Assembly: GCF_002796545.1 (NCBI RefSeq)
Contig: NZ_CP024896.1
Coordinates: forward strand, 1-64,000
Source: Amycolatopsis sp. AA4
GTDB lineage: Bacteria > Actinomycetota > Actinomycetes > Mycobacteriales > Pseudonocardiaceae
Direction of reading: 5' to 3'
DNA length: 64,000 nt
Part shown: positions 1-8,595 of the stretch, piece after piece
Layout of the letters: the number at the start of each line of letters is the position of its first letter
Position numbering within the stretch: the first letter of the stretch is position 1
The notes under the pieces: generated by a model
The model's input: only the letters and a program-made list of their open reading frames with translations
Told to the model about the DNA's origin: nothing
Databases searched by the model: none
Made by a program: the position numbers and the translations under genes

Positions 1-78
1 GGCGCCGGTGCAGACCCAGAAGGGCCGTCCGGGCGCGCTGGGGCCGACTCCACGGAGGAGAGCCGGCGGTTCGGGGTC

Positions 79-1842
79 CTACGCATGCGTGTTCTCCTCC
101 TCGGAATCTGCTTGGGCCAGCAGGTCCGGGTCGCCGAAGTGGGCTTCGGACGCGGCCACCAGCGGGGCCCACGGGTAGTCGGTGAAGTCGCGCAGGCCGA
201 GCAGCACCGGGCGTGCGCCGGAGGCGAACAGGACCGCGCGGCCGCGCGGCATGGCGCGCAGGTCGGCTTCGGTGAGGATGCGTTCGTCGCGGTTCTGGTG
301 GCCGGTCGAGCGGTGTCCCCTGGTGCCGACCGACAGCGAGCGGTCGGCGATCTGGCGGTCGCCGATCAGCTTGGCCAGCAACGACAACGTTTCGCCGTCG
401 TTGATGCCGCGGCCGGCGACGAAGATATTCGCGGCGCTGATCATCATCTTGAACATCCGCTCGCCCCACGCCTCCTCGCCCTGGGGCGCGGACTGCAGGA
501 TCACAACCAAGATCAGGCCTTTCGAGCCCGCGTGGCTGTAGAGGCGCGGGAGTTCGGGCCAGCGGCAGATGTTGGCCGCCTCATCGAGCTCGAACAGGAT
601 CGGTGTCGGCACGCGGCCACCGGAGGTCTCCGCATATTCCTCGCCCGCGGCGTAGACCGCCGCGGTCAGTGCGGCGGTCAGCGCGCGCGCCGAACCGGCG
701 CCGTCCTTGGACAGCAGCAGCAGCGTGTCGGCCTCCGACCGTACGAACGCGTTCGGCTCGAACACCGGCCGTGCATCATCGGTGCCGGTGGGGGCCATCC
801 ACGGAAGAAACTCCGGGGTCTCCAGGAACCGCACGAACGACCGCGCGGTGCCGAAGAGACCGTCTTTCTGGTCGGGGTTGAGGTCGAGGAAGTTCTCGAC
901 GGCTTTGGCCATCGTCCGGTACCCGTGCTCGCGCAGGATCTCGGCCGGGTCCGGCACCCCCGGGCGCGGCGAGAAGCCGGTGAGCCAGTCCGGGAACCGG
1001 GTCACGTATTCGCCGCTGAGAGCGGCGGCCATCACCAGGTTCGCCAGCAGCGCGCGGCCTTCGGGTTCGAAGTAGGGGTCGGCGCCGGCCATGTCGGCCG
1101 TGGTACGGGCGGCTGCCCAGATCTCAACCAGCTTTTGGGCGCGCTCGACGTTGGTCACGAACGACATCGGGTTCCACCACCAGCTCGGCGGCCGGTGGGC
1201 GATCTGCTGCGGGTCGTTGACCCATACCCGCCCCATTTCCGAGCGCGGCCCGCAGATGCGGTTGTGCATGTCGCGCTTGTTCTCCGTGGCCACGACCGGG
1301 CCCCGGTGGGAGAGCACCTGAGGGATCGCGACTGAGCGGGTCTTGCCCGCACGAGTGCCCATGATCCACACCTGGGACCACTCGTAGGTGCCGTAGAGGT
1401 TCTGACCAGTCAAAACTGCGCGTCCCACCGGGACCCCGGCGCCGGCGTGCGCGCAGCCGAGCCGCTGGGCATCGCGGGCCACGGCTTGGTCGGTCAGCTC
1501 GTGGAAATCCCGCCGCGAGGACATGTCCGAGGCGAGGGCGTCGGTCCATTCGCGGCCGCGCCACCACCGCCACGCGAGGACGCCGATCACGGCGGCGGCG
1601 AACAGGGTGAGCAGCGCGAACAGCAGCAGCCACCCGGTCGCGGCCGGGTTCCACCGGCCGGTGCCGCCGCGGTCGGCGGCCCAGGACACCGGGTCGCCGT
1701 GGCCGGTGCCGCCCAGCTGCGCGGACAGCCACACCGCGGCCGCGCACCACAGCAGGGCGAGCACGCCCAGGAGCACCGCCAGTGCTTCGCCGCCGGTCAT
1801 CCCGGCCGCCGGTCGGCGCTTGTTCGGACGCTGGGTGGGCAT
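79..1842 (-). CDS. TraD/VirD4-like type IV coupling protein
   Basis: 587 aa. Two N-terminal membrane segments (about residues 20-41 and 70-92) are followed by a cytoplasmic ATPase domain. The P-loop GTRAGKT is at 162-168 and the Walker B strand ILFELDEAA at 415-423. This is the plan of TraG/TraD/VirD4 ATPases, which bring the relaxase-DNA complex to the secretion channel. It is the last gene of the minus-strand mating operon, starting 3 bases after the frameshifted ATPase gene. Family call is firm; substrate specificity is not visible. Confidence 0.9.
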   Translation of the reverse strand: MPTQRPNKRRPAAGMTGGEALAVLLGVLALLWCAAAVWLSAQLGGTGHGDPVSWAADRGGTGRWNPAATGWLLLFALLTLFAAAVIGVLAWRWWRGREWTDALASDMSSRRDFHELTDQAVARDAQRLGCAHAGAGVPVGRAVLTGQNLYGTYEWSQVWIMGTRAGKTRSVAIPQVLSHRGPVVATENKRDMHNRICGPRSEMGRVWVNDPQQIAHRPPSWWWNPMSFVTNVERAQKLVEIWAAARTTADMAGADPYFEPEGRALLANLVMAAALSGEYVTRFPDWLTGFSPRPGVPDPAEILREHGYRTMAKAVENFLDLNPDQKDGLFGTARSFVRFLETPEFLPWMAPTGTDDARPVFEPNAFVRSEADTLLLLSKDGAGSARALTAALTAAVYAAGEEYAETSGGRVPTPILFELDEAANICRWPELPRLYSHAGSKGLILVVILQSAPQGEEAWGERMFKMMISAANIFVAGRGINDGETLSLLAKLIGDRQIADRSLSVGTRGHRSTGHQNRDERILTEADLRAMPRGRAVLFASGARPVLLGLRDFTDYPWAPLVAASEAHFGDPDLLAQADSEEENTHA

Positions 1843-1845
1843 GGT

Positions 1846-2838
1846 CTACACCGCCTCGTCGAGCAGTTCGTCGTAGCTGCCGCCGCCGCGGTTCATCGAC
1901 GCGATCGCGTCGTGCCACGTGCGGTTCGTGTCGTTGAGCGCGAGCTCGGCGTCGACCAGCTGCACACGGAAGGGCAGCCCGAGATCCTGTCCCGTTTTCA
2001 GCAGGAACTTGCCCCGCCCAGGCGGGGCGTCGGCTTTTCCGGTCTTCGGGTTGACCGTGCCGCGTGCCGACCAGCTGGTGACCATGGCCTGTTCGCGTGC
2101 GGACATGGCGAACACCTCGGCCAGGTTGCCCATCTCCTTGTGGTCCAGCCCGCCCATGAACACCATTTCCGAGCGGGACACGAACCCCCAGGCCTTTTCC
2201 GTCGCGTCCGCAGTCGGCAGCTTGAGGTCGGCCATCGTGTGGGTGATCAGGATCTGCGCGAGCCCGAGCGTGCGGTTGAGCCGGGTGAGGTCGTCGATGC
2301 GGTCGACCATGAACTCGGCGGCGCGCAAGGAGCGCCACAGCTCGTCGTAGCCGAGGACGTAGACCTGACGCGGCTGCAGCCCGGCGTCGGCCAGGTGCTT
2401 GGAGGCGGTGACGGCGGCCGAGCCGTAGGACCAGCAGACCAGCTGCAGACCGGCCTGGACGGTGCGGTCGGCGGCGTCGACGGCCTGCAGGTCGAAGCAG
2501 AACGGGCGGCCCATTTCCATCGGCTCGGTCGTGTGGTGGGCGAAGATCCCGCCGAACAGGCCCTCGTCGGAGCACAGCGCCAGCAGGGCGTCGACCAACC
2601 GCTCGGTCCGCTCGGCGTAGCGGGTCTCGTCGCCGCGGTCCTGGGCGATCAGCTGCAGCTCCTTCGGCCGCTGCCTCACGACGTCGAGGACGTCCTGCAC
2701 GACGGGGATGTCGGTCTGATGGCGGTCCTGCCAGCACCGGATCGCCGCGACGAGGATGTTCTGCTCGTGCGCGGCCAGCCGCGTCCCGATCGCCAGCTCG
2801 CACAGGCCGATCATTACGTTCGCCCTCCGGCCCTCCAT
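1846..2838 (-). CDS. VirB4-like ATPase, C-terminal part (frameshifted gene)
   Basis: 330 aa if started at the internal ATG at 2838. It carries the C-terminal half of a conjugation ATPase, with a Walker-B-like strand (VYVLGYDE), an ITHTMADL segment and MVTSW near the end. It lacks its own P-loop, which lies in the other frame at 2814-3416. Removing one CG unit from the CGCGCGCG run near 2841-2848 joins the halves into one protein of about 522 aa (junction KRADMEG). The two pieces could be a decayed gene, a sequencing error, or less likely two polypeptides. Confidence 0.75.
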   Translation of the reverse strand: MEGRRANVMIGLCELAIGTRLAAHEQNILVAAIRCWQDRHQTDIPVVQDVLDVVRQRPKELQLIAQDRGDETRYAERTERLVDALLALCSDEGLFGGIFAHHTTEPMEMGRPFCFDLQAVDAADRTVQAGLQLVCWSYGSAAVTASKHLADAGLQPRQVYVLGYDELWRSLRAAEFMVDRIDDLTRLNRTLGLAQILITHTMADLKLPTADATEKAWGFVSRSEMVFMGGLDHKEMGNLAEVFAMSAREQAMVTSWSARGTVNPKTGKADAPPGRGKFLLKTGQDLGLPFRVQLVDAELALNDTNRTWHDAIASMNRGGGSYDELLDEAV

Positions 2839-3416
2839 GTCCGCGCGCGCTTCGGCGCGGGGTGGCGGAGCCGGCCGTCGCGGCCGGTCATCGTCTCGGG
2901 CAGCTCCATGAGCCGCTGCCACAGCGGTCCCAGGTCCAGGGGATTGACGTAGGCCGAGCCCCGGCCGGGAGAGACGACCTTGCCGTCCAGCTCTCGGATC
3001 AGGTCGACGTACTCGCCCTTGAAGTCGGACAGGACGAGCGGGATAACGCCCTTGTCCGGCAGCTGGATCATCATGTGCCGCACCAGCGACGACTTCCCGA
3101 CCCCCGGGCGGCCCAGCACGAAGCACGAAGGGTTGTTGATGAGGCCGGCGGCGAACCACGCGACGAGGTCCGCGCACAGGATGCCGCGGCCGCCCAGGTG
3201 CGGGCCCAGCGCGGAGCCGATCATCGGCAACGTCGACCCGGCCGAGAACGGATACAGCCCGGTGACCTGGACCGACGGTCCTCGGAACTCGGGCGGGGCG
3301 TCGACGATGGTCGTCTCGCCTCCTCCGGCCATCGCCCACCCCGTGCGCGTGAGCGCCGACCGCGCCAGCCGCTTACGACGGGAACGGCTCAGCGCGCGAC
3401 TCCAGAACTTGTTCAT
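2814..3416 (-). CDS. VirB4-like ATPase, N-terminal part with P-loop (frameshifted gene)
   Basis: 200 aa from an ATG at 3416, which overlaps the stop of the SCO6880-like gene by 4 bases (ATGA). It contains the Walker A motif GRPGVGKSS (residues 102-110) and then runs out of frame into a TAA at 2814. The adjacent reading frame continues the family sequence to 1846. Alone, this fragment has nucleotide-binding residues but no Walker B. In intact relatives the protein is a single ATP-binding component of the actinobacterial type IV system, encoded between the SCO6880-like and TraD-like genes. Confidence 0.75.
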   Translation of the reverse strand: MNKFWSRALSRSRRKRLARSALTRTGWAMAGGGETTIVDAPPEFRGPSVQVTGLYPFSAGSTLPMIGSALGPHLGGRGILCADLVAWFAAGLINNPSCFVLGRPGVGKSSLVRHMMIQLPDKGVIPLVLSDFKGEYVDLIRELDGKVVSPGRGSAYVNPLDLGPLWQRLMELPETMTGRDGRLRHPAPKRARTWRAGGRT

Positions 3417-4954
3417 GCCGCACCCTCCTGATGCTTGCCCGGGGCGCGCAGCGCGCTCTGAGGAACCAGCCCCAGCGGCAGGGACGAGAGGAAAGAGACG
3501 TCCTGGGCGCCCTTGGGCAGGCGCAACGCGATGCGGGCTTGCCCGGCCAGACCGGTCTTGACCGCCCGCGAGGCCCGCGCCAGCTCGGCGGTGTCGCGGA
3601 CGGTGACGGTCACCAGCAACCCCACTCGGATCAGCGGGGACCCCATCGCCACCTGCTTGGTCGTGCGCTGGGCGGCTTCCAGTTCCCCGGCCGCGGCGGC
3701 CTTGGCGTAGCGGCCTTGGGTGGCTTTCAACCGGGCGTTTTTCACGTCCCGCTCGGATGCGGTCGCCGAGATCTCCGGCGACTCCGGCCGGTACAGCAGC
3801 GCCACGCGTTTGCGGGCGATGTCCTTGTGCGGCGCGAGCATGTGGTGCAGGGTCTGCGCGAAGAACACCCCGCGCGGCGGCTCTTTCATCTGCCAGGTGC
3901 GCGAGACCGCGGTCTCGTGCTCGTAGTACTCCCAGTGGTTCCATGCCGAGATCGGCCCGGCCTGCGCCCACTCGATGCCAGTTCCGCCGCCGTCCTCGCC
4001 GGAGCGCAGCTGCGCCTCCTCGACGAGCTCGGCTACCGACGGGTCGAAGGCGACGCGCACGTAGTCGGTGATCTCCTGAGCCGTGCACGGCCGTGCCCCG
4101 GTCCCGGCGCCGGTCATGTCCAGCGACCCGGTCCAGGTCGGCAGGAGATCCCCGATCAGGTCGGCCATCTCCTGTTCAGTGCGCGCCGGTTCGTCGGTGC
4201 TGCCCGGCGCGATCGCCGAGAGCGTCACGGTCAGCCGCACTGTCGTCGCCGGAGTCCCGACGTGGTAGCTGTTCAGGATCTGGTCGGTGACTCCGCGCGA
4301 GAGCTGGGGCGCGCCGTTGACCCGGCCCCGGCGCACCGCACGCAGCAGGCGGCGTCCGGAGTCCGGCACCGTCTCCACCACGACGGCCGCGCCCGCGATC
4401 TCTTCCACCGTGTTCAGCCGGCCCAGCCACGCTGCCCAGTGGGCCAGGCAGCTGTCGATGGTGGACTTGTCCAGGCCCTCGAAGCCCGTGGGGAAGGCCT
4501 CGATCACCACGGTGTAGAGGTCCTGTTCGGGCCACACGATCAAACCGAATTCGCGGCTGTGGACGTCGCGGTAGGTGCGCAGCCGAGTCGGGGCGGCCAG
4601 GCCGGGCAGGCGGCATTCCCCGTCCGGAACGTGGCCGGTCAGGCCCTGGCGCAACGCAGTGCGCCCGGCCTTTTCGGCGCGAGCGTGCATGCGGCGGCGC
4701 CACATCATCTGGTACCGGCCGTATCCGTCCTTGGTCGGGAACGTCGCCGGTGCCAGCACTGCCGCGCTGATCGCCAGCCACACCACGGCCACCGTCAGCA
4801 GCTGCAGCACTGCGACCAGCACGATCAGCACGATCGCGGAGAACACCGCGAACATCGTCGAGCCGAAGCCGAGCGAGCCCAGGCCCGGAAGCTTCGGCGA
4901 GATCAGGTTGCCGTAGGTGACATCCCGTTCTGCGGTCTCGTTGGGGGTAGTCAT
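3413..4954 (-). CDS. SCO6880-family type IV secretion protein
   Basis: 513 aa. Two hydrophobic segments (about residues 33-72) sit near the N-terminus, followed by a long soluble region with no P-loop. Length and sequence (for example the GYGRYQMMWRRR segment after the membrane part) match the SCO6880 family, which pairs with the separate ATPase gene to do the work of VirB4. It overlaps both neighbours by ATGA junctions, so it is translationally coupled within the mating operon. Membrane-associated in the cytoplasm (inferred). Confidence 0.85.
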   Translation of the reverse strand: MTTPNETAERDVTYGNLISPKLPGLGSLGFGSTMFAVFSAIVLIVLVAVLQLLTVAVVWLAISAAVLAPATFPTKDGYGRYQMMWRRRMHARAEKAGRTALRQGLTGHVPDGECRLPGLAAPTRLRTYRDVHSREFGLIVWPEQDLYTVVIEAFPTGFEGLDKSTIDSCLAHWAAWLGRLNTVEEIAGAAVVVETVPDSGRRLLRAVRRGRVNGAPQLSRGVTDQILNSYHVGTPATTVRLTVTLSAIAPGSTDEPARTEQEMADLIGDLLPTWTGSLDMTGAGTGARPCTAQEITDYVRVAFDPSVAELVEEAQLRSGEDGGGTGIEWAQAGPISAWNHWEYYEHETAVSRTWQMKEPPRGVFFAQTLHHMLAPHKDIARKRVALLYRPESPEISATASERDVKNARLKATQGRYAKAAAAGELEAAQRTTKQVAMGSPLIRVGLLVTVTVRDTAELARASRAVKTGLAGQARIALRLPKGAQDVSFLSSLPLGLVPQSALRAPGKHQEGAA

Positions 4955-6351
4955 CGCTGGGTTCCCTCCGCGCCTTCGGCGGTGTCCGGCTCTTCGCCGG
5001 ACCCGATCTGATCGGTCAGTCGGCGGGTTACTTCCGACCCGCCACGAATCGCGTCGCCTCGGCCTGTCGAGCGGGAACCGGCCGCGGCGGGAGCGGGCGA
5101 CGACCCTCCGCTCGAACCGGTCGCGCCGCCGGGCGCGGGGGCGGCATCAGCCTGGGCGCCGCGGCTTTCCGGGGTGCCGGAACCGCCGCCAGGACCGGAT
5201 CCCCCACCGCCGCCACCAGAGCCGGAACCGCCGCCTGCGGACGCAGGCGGTTCCGGGCTTCCGCCAGGCGAACCGGATCCGCCGCCGGCGCCGGTCTGCG
5301 CCAGCCCGGCACCGCCCATGCCGCTCCCGGTCGCCCCGGATCCCGCAGTGCTGGCACCGCCGCCGGCGGCTCCCGCTCCGGCCCCGGCCACGATCGCGGC
5401 ACCGGCGGCGACGGCGCCGATCGCGGCCCCACCGGAGAACATCGAGGAGCTGCCTGCCGCTGCGGCCGGGGCGATGAACTTGATGAAGGCCGGCAGCGCC
5501 AGCGCGGCGATCACCATGATCACCATGCCGTAGATCGCGTCCTGGATGGAGCCTCCCGGCGCGTCGGCCTGCGACGTGGCGGTGGTGGTCATCAGCTTGA
5601 TGCCGACCGCGTAAATGATCGCCGCGACCGGCTTGTACAGCGTGAACCCCAGAACGATCATCCCCAGGCGTTTGAACCGCTGCCAGCCCTCCTCGCTGGC
5701 CGTCGTCGCCGCGAACCCCGGCGACAGCGTGAGGAGCACGATCACGACAGGAGCCCGGATCACCATGAACACGCACTGGATCAGCGAGCCGATCAGGCAG
5801 AGGAGGAACAGGATCAGCCACAGGCCCAACAGGGTCCCCGGCGCGCCCGTGCCCAGCCCGATCTTCATCAGCTTGTCCATGCCCTGAGACGGGTCGCCGT
5901 CCGACGCCCGTTCCAGAATCCACGGACTGAATGCGTCGCCCGCCGAGATCAGCAGCTGCGTGATCGCTGCCAGGCACAGCGGACCTGCCGCGACCGTGGC
6001 CACCTGCCGCACGAGGCCCTTCGCCTCGTGCGCTTCACCGGACCGGTGCGCCGACCACGCGATCCGGCCGAGGCCGAAGACGAACGCGCACACCGCGAAG
6101 AAACCGGTGAACGCCGACAGCGCCCCGTGGAACCAGTCGAGTGTCTGAGACTCGTGCCATTGCCCGTCCGCGCCCTGGCCCGCCACCGTCGGCGACGGCA
6201 CCTTCATCCAGAAAGTCGACAGAAACTTGACGAGGCCGATCACAGCCTCGCCGAACGCCTTGACCATGTAGGCGAACGCCTTTTTGGCGCCGTCTTCGAG
6301 ATAACAGCCGATGCTGATGCCGCAGTTGTCCGCGAGAACGATCCGTGTCAT
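4951..6351 (-). CDS. SCO6881-family (TrbL/VirB6-like) polytopic membrane protein
   Basis: 466 aa from the ATG at 6351, which overlaps the preceding stop by 4 bases. The N-terminal two thirds hold several transmembrane helices (AFTGFFAVCAFVFGL, LLGLWLILFLLCLIGSL and others), as in TrbL/VirB6 channel proteins. The last ~140 residues are a low-complexity tail rich in Gly, Ala, Ser and Pro, ending in a charged stretch. The upstream in-frame extension was rejected because it lies over the neighbouring gene and does not look coded. Probable inner-membrane channel subunit of the mating apparatus. Confidence 0.85.
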   Translation of the reverse strand: MTRIVLADNCGISIGCYLEDGAKKAFAYMVKAFGEAVIGLVKFLSTFWMKVPSPTVAGQGADGQWHESQTLDWFHGALSAFTGFFAVCAFVFGLGRIAWSAHRSGEAHEAKGLVRQVATVAAGPLCLAAITQLLISAGDAFSPWILERASDGDPSQGMDKLMKIGLGTGAPGTLLGLWLILFLLCLIGSLIQCVFMVIRAPVVIVLLTLSPGFAATTASEEGWQRFKRLGMIVLGFTLYKPVAAIIYAVGIKLMTTTATSQADAPGGSIQDAIYGMVIMVIAALALPAFIKFIAPAAAAGSSSMFSGGAAIGAVAAGAAIVAGAGAGAAGGGASTAGSGATGSGMGGAGLAQTGAGGGSGSPGGSPEPPASAGGGSGSGGGGGGSGPGGGSGTPESRGAQADAAPAPGGATGSSGGSSPAPAAAGSRSTGRGDAIRGGSEVTRRLTDQIGSGEEPDTAEGAEGTQR

Positions 6352-7091
6352 GAGCTCGGCCCCCACGCGATGAACCCCGACGGCATGGTCTGGCTCGCGA
6401 CGGGCTGCAGCGGGCCGCCGGTTCCGTCGATCTTCCAGTCGCCGCCGCGCCACACCATCGACATCGCGAACTGCCCGTAGGCCCCGTCGGTGAGCAGGAG
6501 GCTCACCTGGCACCGGTCGGGCTGGCACGCCCCGATCGAGAACCCGGCCGGGGTCAGCGGGCTCTGCTTCGCGTCGGCGGTCGACGCGATCGTCGCGTCG
6601 CGCCCGGGCCCGGGAGTCATCCCCGCGTACGCCACCTGGGCCGCCTGCCCCGGCGTCGCCAGCCCCTCGAGGATGACCGTGGCGGCGATCAGGGCGCCGG
6701 TCGGAGAATGCTGGAAACAGCTGTGGACCGGGCCTTCGGTGCGGATCGGCCCGTAGTCGGGGCTGGTCGGGATCGAGGCCATGTTCTCGGCCCGCCACGT
6801 CGCCTGGGGCGCGCTGGTCGGGACCGTGGCCGAGCCGCTGGTCCCGGCGCACCCGGTGTCGCTCCAGCCGTCATTGCCGTTGCCCGGCACCGGGCCGGCG
6901 CCGACGGGAGGCGCCTGCGCCGGCGCCGCGTCGCGGCCGGAGGGCAGCAATACCCAGACCAGGCCCGCGGTCACGACCACCACGATCGCGGCCGCGACGT
7001 ACCATCCCCCGGTACGGCTGAAAAACTTGTCCAGCCGGCTCGGCTCGACGACCTGCTCGCTCCGCTCGGCTTTCTCGCTCTCCTCGGCCAT
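6348..7091 (-). CDS. Single-pass membrane protein of the mating operon
   Basis: 247 aa. A charged cytoplasmic N-terminus is followed by one transmembrane helix (about 30-50) and an extracytoplasmic domain with four cysteines (SDTGCAG, HSCFQH, IGACQPDRCQV). Topology resembles VirB8-like or other small assembly factors, but no motif fixes a function. A ribosome site (AAGGGAGC) precedes the ATG after a 30-base gap from the pilin-like gene. Always-linked position in this operon supports a role in conjugation (inference). Confidence 0.75.
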   Translation of the reverse strand: MAEESEKAERSEQVVEPSRLDKFFSRTGGWYVAAAIVVVVTAGLVWVLLPSGRDAAPAQAPPVGAGPVPGNGNDGWSDTGCAGTSGSATVPTSAPQATWRAENMASIPTSPDYGPIRTEGPVHSCFQHSPTGALIAATVILEGLATPGQAAQVAYAGMTPGPGRDATIASTADAKQSPLTPAGFSIGACQPDRCQVSLLLTDGAYGQFAMSMVWRGGDWKIDGTGGPLQPVASQTMPSGFIAWGPSS

Positions 7092-7121
7092 CAGGCCTGC
7101 TCCCTTTCGTCTCGGACGTGC

Positions 7122-7391
7122 TTAGCCAGCGCTGACACCGAGCGCGGCGAAGATCGCTGTCGCGGCGCCGAGCAGGACGGCGCACACGAGGCAGATGACG
7201 GCTCCCGTGCCGCCCTCGAAGTGCCCGTGGCGCAGCGCGGCGAGGCCGGTTTTGCCCATGGCGGCGATGAATCCGCCGAACAGGGCCAGCCCGACCAGCC
7301 CGCTCAACCAAGCCCCGATGGTGCTCAGCTGGCCGGTGCCGGGGGGAAGCTGGCCGGCGGCCAGGACGGCCGCGGAAAGGAAGGGATTCAT
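7122..7391 (-). CDS. Small two-helix membrane protein, pilin-like (VirB2 position)
   Basis: 89 aa. An N-terminal hydrophobic stretch with a possible signal segment is followed by two transmembrane helices (WLSGLVGLALFGGFIAAMG and the TGAVICLVCAVLLGAATA segment) separated by a short polar loop. This is the size and shape of VirB2/TrbC-type pilin subunits. The start overlaps the upstream stop as TGATG. Pilin function is inferred from shape and position only; SCO6883-like small membrane proteins occupy the same slot in related operons. Confidence 0.7.
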   Translation of the reverse strand: MNPFLSAAVLAAGQLPPGTGQLSTIGAWLSGLVGLALFGGFIAAMGKTGLAALRHGHFEGGTGAVICLVCAVLLGAATAIFAALGVSAG

Positions 7392-8122
7392 CAGCTGCTC
7401 CTTGCTTGTTGTTGACGGTGGATGTGCGGGCTGGCCAGTTCGGCTTTGGCCAGCACGTTCTTGCGGATGCGCCGCATCCGGGAGGAGAACCGGTCCGGGT
7501 GCGTAGGCCCGGGGTTCAGCCGCAGTTCCTCCTCCCAGTCCAGTCGCCACGTGACCGGGAAGATCCGCGACGCGGACTCGGCGGGCCGTTTCTGGGCCCC
7601 GAGGCTGGGCAGGTCCGCGACCAGCACCAACCCGAGGATCCGGATCTGGTTGAGGCCGCCGGAGGCCCACTGCTGACCGGTTCGGCGCACGAGATCGAGC
7701 CCGCGCGCGTGGGTGCGGGCCACCAGCAGCACCGGGGCCGAATTGGTCCACAGCCAGTCCAAGCCGACGCCGCAGTCGACGACACCGGCGCCGAGCATTG
7801 CCGCCACCGTCGTGGCCCCGGCGCCGCCGTGCAGGCCGACCACCTGCAGCAGCGGGACTCGCGGGATCCGCGGCGGCGCGACCCGCGGCGACACCATCCA
7901 CAGCGGCAGCCGCAGCACCGGGTGCGCCGGGGCAGGCGCGCCGGTGGGCATCGGGGCACCTGCGTACTCGAACTGTCCCCGGTCCTGCTGGAGCGGGGCC
8001 TGGATCGGCGACGGGCGAACCTCCGGAGCCAGGAACGGGTTGGCGACCGGGGTTTTGTCTTTCCTTCTCATCAGCGCTCCCGCTTCCATCCGGGACGTCC
8101 TCGCTTTCCCTTGTCCGCTCAT
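7391..8122 (-). CDS. DUF6668-like protein with degenerate P-loop
   Basis: 243 aa. A proline-rich N-terminus precedes a MinD/ParA-like fold start: LLQVVGLHGGAGATTVA. The motif resembles the deviant Walker A of ParA but has no lysine, so ATP hydrolysis is doubtful. Alternative starts at Met12 or Met18 are possible; the first ATG was chosen because it overlaps the preceding stop (ATGA). Proteins of this type are regular members of actinobacterial type IV operons; role unknown, cytoplasmic. Confidence 0.7.
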   Translation of the reverse strand: MSGQGKARTSRMEAGALMRRKDKTPVANPFLAPEVRPSPIQAPLQQDRGQFEYAGAPMPTGAPAPAHPVLRLPLWMVSPRVAPPRIPRVPLLQVVGLHGGAGATTVAAMLGAGVVDCGVGLDWLWTNSAPVLLVARTHARGLDLVRRTGQQWASGGLNQIRILGLVLVADLPSLGAQKRPAESASRIFPVTWRLDWEEELRLNPGPTHPDRFSSRMRRIRKNVLAKAELASPHIHRQQQARSS

Positions 8123-8595
8123 GACGCTGGGTTCCAGCCGTTGACCAGCCATCTGCCCTCGGCGCGGACGACGACCACGCGGACGGTCACCGCGTCGGTG
8201 GGCACGTCCACGGTGATGTCGTCGGGCATCGCCGAATGGATCGCCGCCGGTCCGGTGATCCGGGTCGAGTCGACGTTCTGCGGATCGACGGTGCGCAGCT
8301 GCGTCACCGCCTCCGGGGTCGACAACGGCTGCAGGCCCGCGATCCACTGGCCTGACTGGACTCCTTCGGCGGGGCGCAGCCACCGCTGCGCCCACTGCAG
8401 GGCCGTCGAGGTCGCGGCCGCTTGGTCGGCTGCGGACGGCGGCACGGTGGCCGGGTTGACCGGGACGAGCGCGGTGGCGGACGTCGCGGCCGGGCTGTGG
8501 TCGGCGGTGTCGCGTTCGCCGGTGGCGCACCCGGCCGCGGCGGCGGTCAGCGCCACCGCCGCCGCGATGCGGAGAACGCGTGCGGACAGCTGCAT
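8119..8595 (-). CDS. Lipoprotein of the mating operon
   Basis: 158 aa. Signal peptide with lipobox ALTAAAAGC, so the mature protein should be anchored through Cys23 or so on the outer face of the membrane. The rest resembles NTF2/VirB8-type small alpha+beta proteins ending in a RWLVNGW segment, common among conjugation lipoproteins. Start overlaps the previous stop by one base (TGATG). Probably a structural or assembly component of the channel. Confidence 0.75.
   Translation of the reverse strand: MQLSARVLRIAAAVALTAAAAGCATGERDTADHSPAATSATALVPVNPATVPPSAADQAAATSTALQWAQRWLRPAEGVQSGQWIAGLQPLSTPEAVTQLRTVDPQNVDSTRITGPAAIHSAMPDDITVDVPTDAVTVRVVVVRAEGRWLVNGWNPAS

Noticed and set aside
1124..2803. Long open frames opposite or alongside the mating genes (for example 559 aa on the minus strand)
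   Set aside because: Arg/Pro/Gly-dominated composition and overlap with well-supported genes in other frames; an effect of ~70% GC.
4951..6852. 633-aa version of the SCO6881-like protein
   Set aside because: The first 167 residues are an out-of-frame reading of the neighbour; ATG 6351 with ATGA overlap is much better.
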